From an uncultured Lachnospiraceae bacterium (GTDB lineage Bacteria; Bacillota; Clostridia; Lachnospirales; Lachnospiraceae), in NCBI GenBank assembly GCA_947650005.1, contig CANSTU010000031.1, positions 1 through 36,672 on the forward strand: a DNA stretch of 36,672 nucleotides, in the 5' to 3' direction. A program made the position numbers and the translations under genes. The notes under the pieces were generated by a model, which was not told the DNA's origin, did no database searches, and saw only the letters and a program-made list of their open reading frames with translations. Shown here in pieces: positions 32,717 through 36,672 of the stretch (position 1 is its first letter; every line of letters starts with the position of its first letter).

Positions 32717-33562
32717 GTGAAAAGAAAGAACGCGAAAATCTATCAAGCCTGCGTGGCGTTTCTGCTCCTCGTCGTGGCGGTGATCTGCTTGGCTCCCTTC
32801 GTCTATCTGGTGACCACCTCCTTTGTCACGGACATGAGCCTGGTATTCAAGAACGGGATTGCCCTGAAAATCACGCCGGATATGCTGGGCACGGAGAATT
32901 ATTCCATGCTCTGGACGGACGACGACGGCCTGTTCTTTTCCTGGTTTAAAAACAGCATCCTGATCACCATCCTTTTTACCTTTTTATCCATCACCCTGTC
33001 CTCCATGGTGGGATACGGCGTGGCGATGTATGATTTCAAGGGCAGGAAGGCGATTGTGGTGCTGATCCTGAGCACCATGATGATACCGGTGGAGACATTG
33101 ATGATTCCCCTTTATAATGAAATGAACCAGTTCCATTTGCTCAATTCTTATATGGGAGTGGTGCTGCCCTTTGCGGTATCCGGTTTTACGGTCTATTTCT
33201 TTCTGCAGTACGCGCAGTCCCTGTCGCCGGAATATATGGATGCGGCCAGAATCGACGGTTGCGGGGAGATCCGGATTTTCTTACATATCATGGGGCCTCT
33301 GATGAAGCCCGCCTTCGCCTCCATGATCATCCTGCAGGCCACCACGGCCTGGAACGATTTCCTCTGGCCCCTGATCGTCATGTCCAAAAACGTGAATTTC
33401 ACGCTGACCGTGGGGCTGCAGACCTATCTGTCGCCCTACGGGAATAATTATAATCTGTTGTTTGCCGGAGCGGTGGTATCCGTCATACCGATCATGACGC
33501 TCTTCTTTCTGTGTCAGAAGCTGTTCATGGAAGGAATGATCATGGGAGGAATCAAAGGATAG
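32717..33562 (+). CDS. Sugar ABC transporter permease, MalG/UgpE type
   Basis: This 281-residue second CUT1 permease subunit has six membrane helices, with PFVYLVTTSFVTDMS near the start and the EAA coupling motif YMDAARIDGCGEIRIFLHIMGPLMKP (about 173-198). It begins with GTG, 9 bases after GGAGG that sits in the end of the preceding gene. It is tightly coupled to the first permease. Confidence 0.94.
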   Translation: MKRKNAKIYQACVAFLLLVVAVICLAPFVYLVTTSFVTDMSLVFKNGIALKITPDMLGTENYSMLWTDDDGLFFSWFKNSILITILFTFLSITLSSMVGYGVAMYDFKGRKAIVVLILSTMMIPVETLMIPLYNEMNQFHLLNSYMGVVLPFAVSGFTVYFFLQYAQSLSPEYMDAARIDGCGEIRIFLHIMGPLMKPAFASMIILQATTAWNDFLWPLIVMSKNVNFTLTVGLQTYLSPYGNNYNLLFAGAVVSVIPIMTLFFLCQKLFMEGMIMGGIKG

Positions 33563-33605
33563 GAGGGGCCGCCGAGCCGGTCCTGTATTTGTCAGGGATA
33601 AGAGT

Positions 33606-33634
33606 GCGCGCTAAAGCGCGCAGATGGGTGCAAG
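33606..33634 (+). repeat. Double-hairpin element, second stem only, first of pair
   Basis: GCGCGC-TAAA-GCGCGC (33606-33621) and tail AGATGGGTGCAAG match the family. Compared with the common GCCCGC/GCGGGC stem both arms have changed together. The linker-like GGATAAGAGT precedes it but I find no clear first stem. Confidence 0.65.
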
Positions 33635-33702
33635 TTGGAAAATTGAAATTTTCAATCTGGAGATTTGTGCTACGCACAAAGCCTCCCAGACTTTGAAAGG
33701 AG
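33635..33702 (+). repeat. Double-hairpin element before creatininase gene, second of pair
   Basis: Stem 1 is TTGGAAAATT (33635-33644) with AATTTTCAA (33647-33655), one G unpaired. The linker is TCTGGAGA, stem 2 is TTTGTGC-TAC-GCACAAA (33664-33680), and the tail ends in GAAAGGAG, the ribosome site of the next gene. Confidence 0.65.
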
Positions 33703-33715
33703 AATGGCTATAAAT

Positions 33716-34501
33716 ATGGAAGTAAGGTTTCATTATCTCAGACCGGATGAATGGAGGGTCAGAAGGGAGGCCTGTCCGGTGGCGTACATCCCTTTGGGGA
33801 CGCTGGAATGGCATGGTCTGCATAATCCGATGGGGGCGGACGGCCTGCAGGCGGAGGAAATGGCGCTGCGGTGTGCGGCCGCGGGAGGGGTGGCCTTTCC
33901 GACGGTCTATTATGGGGAGAGCAGGGTGAATTCACTGTTGGAGACGGATCCGAAGTATCAGGGGGGAATTGCCCGGCGGCTGGGGATCGACAAGGCTCTG
34001 TTTGGGGAGGATCGTTTTCCCTATTCCGGCATGGAACAGATCAATCATTATCAACAGCATTTGATTCATATCATGACGGAGGCAGCCTCCTATGGTTTTG
34101 AACTGGCGGTCTTCGTCGTGGGCCATTATCCGCTCATCGAGCACGCGAGAAGCGCAGTTCTTTCCTATAATCAATGGGCGTATGATAAGAAATGGAAGCG
34201 GATCGCGGGCATGGCTGTGGCCGATTTTCATCTGCTGCGGGGAAAATACGAACCGGCCGGAGACCATGCGGGCGGATGGGAAACCTCCCATCTCCTGGCT
34301 TCCCATCCGCAGACCGTGGATCTGTCCCTGGCCGCGGAGGAGCTGGAATACGGCGTCATGTCGGAACGCAGGCCAGGAGAATCCACGGCCGCATTCGGGG
34401 AAGAGATTTATGCGGCAGCGGTGGACGAGATCCTAAAGAAAGTGGAGGACTGGAGACGCAGTCCAAAGAAGTATAGGTGCCATGGGATGTGGATGGATTA
34501 G
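33716..34501 (+). CDS. Creatininase-family amidohydrolase
   Basis: The 261-residue protein belongs to the creatininase/MftE-like metal-dependent amidase family. PLGTLEWHGLHNPMGADGLQAEEMA carries the metal ligands E31, H33 and D42; the FVVGHYPL loop and GDHAGGWETSHLLASHP (second metal-ligand block) follow. Family members cut creatinine, formamides or peptide-like amides; the substrate here is not evident. The ATG at 33716 is 13 bases after AAAGGAG; the ATG at 33704 lies only one base after it. Located behind sugar importer genes, it probably processes the imported amide-containing compound. Confidence 0.85.
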   Translation: MEVRFHYLRPDEWRVRREACPVAYIPLGTLEWHGLHNPMGADGLQAEEMALRCAAAGGVAFPTVYYGESRVNSLLETDPKYQGGIARRLGIDKALFGEDRFPYSGMEQINHYQQHLIHIMTEAASYGFELAVFVVGHYPLIEHARSAVLSYNQWAYDKKWKRIAGMAVADFHLLRGKYEPAGDHAGGWETSHLLASHPQTVDLSLAAEELEYGVMSERRPGESTAAFGEEIYAAAVDEILKKVEDWRRSPKKYRCHGMWMD

Positions 34502-34550
34502 GAGCCCGCATTTCTTGGCTGGAAATATTAGGGACCCTCGGATTCAAAGG

Positions 34551-34581
34551 AAGGAGAGGGGCAGACTTGCCCCTTTTCCTT
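34551..34581 (+). terminator. Terminator after creatininase gene
   Basis: GGGGCA (34558-34563) with TGCCCC (34568-34573), extended by AAGGA with TCCTT, is followed by a T-rich stretch. It ends the kinase-importer-amidase block. Confidence 0.7.
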
Positions 34582-34611
34582 CTCGGACAAGCCCTTCTTT
34601 CATTGCTTCTG

Positions 34612-34647
34612 TAAAAAAAGGAAGGATTCTCAAATGCCTTCCTTTTT
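34612..34647 (-). terminator. Terminator of thrS, probably bidirectional
   Basis: On the minus strand AGGAAGG and CCTTCCT (plus 34637-34643 and 34619-34625) form a stem followed by seven T. The loop contains the thrS stop codon. A TTTTTC run on the plus strand means it can also stop readthrough from the left. Confidence 0.85.
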
Positions 34648-36384
34648 CAGAATTTCCAGCAATTGTCCGATTGGCATACTTCCCAAATCGCCTTCGTCCC
34701 TTTTGCGGACGGAAACTGTGTTCTGGTTCACTTCCTTCTCGCCGATGATGAGCATATAGGGAATCCTTTCCAATTGCGCGGTCCTTATTTTGTATCCTAT
34801 TTTTTCGGCCCTCCCATCTGTTTCGCAGCGCAATCCCTCTTTTTTCAGGGCCATTTCAATTGCTTTTGCATGATCGGCGTATTTATCTGAAATAGGCAAT
34901 ACTTTTACCTGAATTGGTGAGAGCCATAGCGGGAATTTTCCGGCAAAATGTTCAATCAAGATACCTATGAACCGCTCGATGGAACCGAATACAACCCGAT
35001 GTATCATAATCGGGCGATGTTTCTTCCCGTCCTCCCCGATATACTCCGCCTCAAAACGCTGCGGAAGCTGAAAATCCAACTGAATGGTCCCGCACTGCCA
35101 TGTCCTTCCAAGGGAGTCTTCTAGGTGGAAATCGATCTTCGGGCCGTAGAATGCTCCGTCTCCCTCGTTTATAACGTATGGAAGCTTTAAATCATCCAGT
35201 GCATTTTTTAAGCCGTCCGTCGCCGTTTCCCAATCTTCGTCGCTCCCGATGGAATTTTCCGGCCTTGTGGATAGCTCTACATGATATTTAAAGCCAAAGT
35301 CGGAATACACCTCGTCTATCAGACGGGCGACACCCTTTATCTCGCCTGGTATCTGTTCCGGCATCATAAAGATGTGGGCATCGTCCTGCGTACAACAGCG
35401 GACGCGCATAAGGCCGTGCAAAGTCCCCGATTTTTCGTTTCTGTGTATCAATCCCAGTTCGCTGATGCGCATCGGGAATTCGCGATAGGAGCGGGGTTCC
35501 ATCTTATATACGAGCATGCCGCCCGGACAGCTCATGGGTTTTATGGCAAAATCCGCCCCATCGATCAGGGTTGTATACATATTATCCCTGTAATGCTCCC
35601 AGTGCCCGGACGTTTCCCAAAGCTGGCGGTTTAACATGATCGGCGTGGATATTTCCACATATCCTTCTCTTGCGTGCAGCCTTCTCCAATAGTCAATCAA
35701 CAGATTTTTTAATATCATCCCTTTTGGAAGGAAAAAAGGAAACCCTGGGCCCTCTTCCAACAGTGCAAATAGGCCTAATTCTTTGCCTAATTTTCTATGA
35801 TCCCTCTTTTTGGCCTCTTGCAATCGGTTTAAGTAGTTTTCCAGCATATCCTGGCTTGGGAATGACGTGCCATAGATTCGGGTGAGCATTCTGTTCTTTT
35901 CGTCGCCGCGCCAATAGGCGCCTGCAATGGACAACAGCTTAAACGCCTTAATTGCGCTTGTGTATGCCACATGAGGCCCTGCGCACATTTCTAAATATTC
36001 TCCCTGCTGGTAAAAGCTGACTTCCTCATTTTCAGGCAGTTCATTCAATAGCTCCATTTTATACGTTTCATTTCTTTCTTCCAAGGCCTGCATCGCTTTT
36101 TTTCGGTCTATTGTAAAGTGCTTCAGCTGCAGGTTTTCTTTTACGATTTTCTTCATTTCCGCTTCTATTTCCGCAAAGTTTTCTTCCAAAAAGCGAAAAT
36201 CGAAGTCAAAATCATAGTAGAAACCCTCCGCAATCGACGGGCCTATTGCACATTTGGCGGTGGGATACAGTCTTTTTACGGCCTGTGCCAGAATGTGCGC
36301 CGTCGTATGCCTGAATGCATTTCGCCCCAATTCTTCCTCAAAACCAGCCTCTAGGATGGAACCGTCTCTCATTTTAATCTTCAT
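34630..36384 (-). CDS. thrS: Threonyl-tRNA synthetase lacking most of the TGS domain
   Basis: This 584-residue class II synthetase charges tRNA-Thr. The editing domain (RHTTAHILAQAVKRLYP near residue 25, with the HxxxH zinc pattern), catalytic core (KPMSCPGGMLVYK with the zinc cysteine, GLMRVRCCTQDDAHIF, the TWQCGTIQLDFQLPQRF block) and anticodon-binding domain (about 490-584) are all present. It is shorter than the usual 635-645 residues because the N-terminal TGS domain is reduced to its first strand (MKIKMRDGSILEAGF) joined straight to the editing domain. The ATG at 36384 has GGTGA 5 bases upstream. It has a T-box leader and two tandem repeat elements upstream, and a terminator overlapping its stop. 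Confidence 0.95.
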   Translation of the reverse strand: MKIKMRDGSILEAGFEEELGRNAFRHTTAHILAQAVKRLYPTAKCAIGPSIAEGFYYDFDFDFRFLEENFAEIEAEMKKIVKENLQLKHFTIDRKKAMQALEERNETYKMELLNELPENEEVSFYQQGEYLEMCAGPHVAYTSAIKAFKLLSIAGAYWRGDEKNRMLTRIYGTSFPSQDMLENYLNRLQEAKKRDHRKLGKELGLFALLEEGPGFPFFLPKGMILKNLLIDYWRRLHAREGYVEISTPIMLNRQLWETSGHWEHYRDNMYTTLIDGADFAIKPMSCPGGMLVYKMEPRSYREFPMRISELGLIHRNEKSGTLHGLMRVRCCTQDDAHIFMMPEQIPGEIKGVARLIDEVYSDFGFKYHVELSTRPENSIGSDEDWETATDGLKNALDDLKLPYVINEGDGAFYGPKIDFHLEDSLGRTWQCGTIQLDFQLPQRFEAEYIGEDGKKHRPIMIHRVVFGSIERFIGILIEHFAGKFPLWLSPIQVKVLPISDKYADHAKAIEMALKKEGLRCETDGRAEKIGYKIRTAQLERIPYMLIIGEKEVNQNTVSVRKRDEGDLGSMPIGQLLEILKKEGI

Positions 36385-36397
36385 GTTAATCACCATG

Positions 36398-36463
36398 CCT
36401 TTCCGTAACCTGCGAATTTGGGCTGCAGGCACAAATTTGCGTGTGAAGATTTTTTTTCACACG
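36398..36463 (-). repeat. Double-hairpin element before thrS, second of pair
   Basis: On the minus strand: stem 1 CGTGTGAA with TTCACACG (plus 36456-36463 and 36440-36447), linker CAAATTTGT, stem 2 CCTGC with GCAGG (plus 36425-36429 and 36409-36413), and tail TTACGGAAAGG close to the thrS start. Both stems are unlike the common sequence but keep the layout. Confidence 0.6.
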
Positions 36464-36533
36464 AACCCTCCATGCCTGCATTGGCAGGCATAAATTCATG
36501 GTTGAACAATGGCTGCAAAGACATTTTTCAACC
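36464..36533 (-). repeat. Double-hairpin element before thrS, first of pair
   Basis: On the minus strand: stem 1 GGTTGAA with TTCAACC (plus 36527-36533 and 36500-36506), linker ATGAATTTA, stem 2 TGCCTGC-CAAT-GCAGGCA (plus 36473-36490), tail TGGAGGGTT. It is the same subtype as the copies before glgC and the MFS gene, in the opposite chromosomal direction but again oriented with its gene. Confidence 0.8.
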
Positions 36534-36572
36534 TAGTTCCTTTCTTGAAACATTTTTGATTAACATAAGAAA

Positions 36573-36672
36573 AGCACTCTTAAAGATACTTATCATCGTA
36601 TCTTTAAGGGTGCTTGTTGCACGGTTCCACCTTAATTTTTCACTTCAGATTCTATCAAATCCTAACCTTTAA
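36573..36672 (-). promoter_or_regulatory. T-box leader of thrS, 3' part (cut by window edge)
   Basis: On the minus strand AAGGTGGAACCGTGC (plus 36619-36633) matches the T-box antiterminator sequence (consensus GGTGGNACCGCG). It is followed by a strong terminator hairpin, AGCACCCTTAAAGATAC with GTATCTTTAAGAGTGCT (plus 36573-36614), then TTTTCTTAT. Uncharged tRNA-Thr would pair with the leader and favour the antiterminator, turning thrS on during threonine shortage. The specifier stem lies outside the window. Confidence 0.88.

Overview
The window looks like a chromosomal stretch from a spore-forming Firmicute of the class Clostridia, most plausibly a Lachnospiraceae gut commensal. The grounds are a paired GlgC/GlgD pyrophosphorylase, a SpoVAC spore protein, a YesM/YesN-type two-component pair beside a sugar ABC importer, a T-box in front of thrS, GGAGG-type ribosome sites and near-consensus sigma-A promoters. 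No rRNA, tRNA or CRISPR array was seen.

Layout. (1) 1-10142, glycogen and alpha-glucan metabolism: a LacI-type regulator with its own promoter and a palindromic operator, then glgP, malQ, glgC-glgD and a GH13 alpha-glucosidase. Glycogen synthase and branching enzyme are not in the window. (2) 10171-13786, small mixed genes: an orphan EutH-like transporter and a flavin-type oxidase-fold protein (minus strand), an orphan spoVAC (plus) with a sigma-G-like promoter, and an alpha/beta-hydrolase (minus). (3) 14190-25254, a peptide-type ABC importer (binding lipoprotein, two permeases, two ATPases) followed by an MFS transporter, a second LacI regulator, a beta-lactamase-fold serine hydrolase and a WYL regulator that reads into a zinc-ribbon domain. 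(4) 25255-26550, an AT-rich gene graveyard: a broken serine recombinase, a fragment of a repeat-rich surface protein and another small relic. (5) 26554-34501, a histidine kinase and AraC-type response regulator, a sugar-type ABC importer (lipoprotein and two permeases, no ATPase) and a creatininase-family amidohydrolase. (6) 34630-36672, minus-strand thrS, whose protein lacks most of the TGS domain, preceded by the 3' half of a T-box leader.

The most striking feature is not a gene. At least sixteen copies of a roughly 65-80 base, double-hairpin intergenic element occur in the window. Each has a first stem (often TTGAAA paired with TTTCAA), a 9-16 base linker resembling TGATTTGA or GTGAATTTA, a second GC-rich stem (most often GCCCGC-TAAA-GCGGGC) and a purine tail such as AGATGGGAGCAA that can act as the ribosome-binding site of the next gene. 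Both stems show compensatory base changes between copies. Copies point in the direction of transcription, sit just before start codons, often begin on the stop codon of the previous gene, and commonly come as tandem pairs. I do not recognise the family. It may be a small mobile repeat, a cis-acting RNA element, or a mobile repeat that has taken on a leader role.
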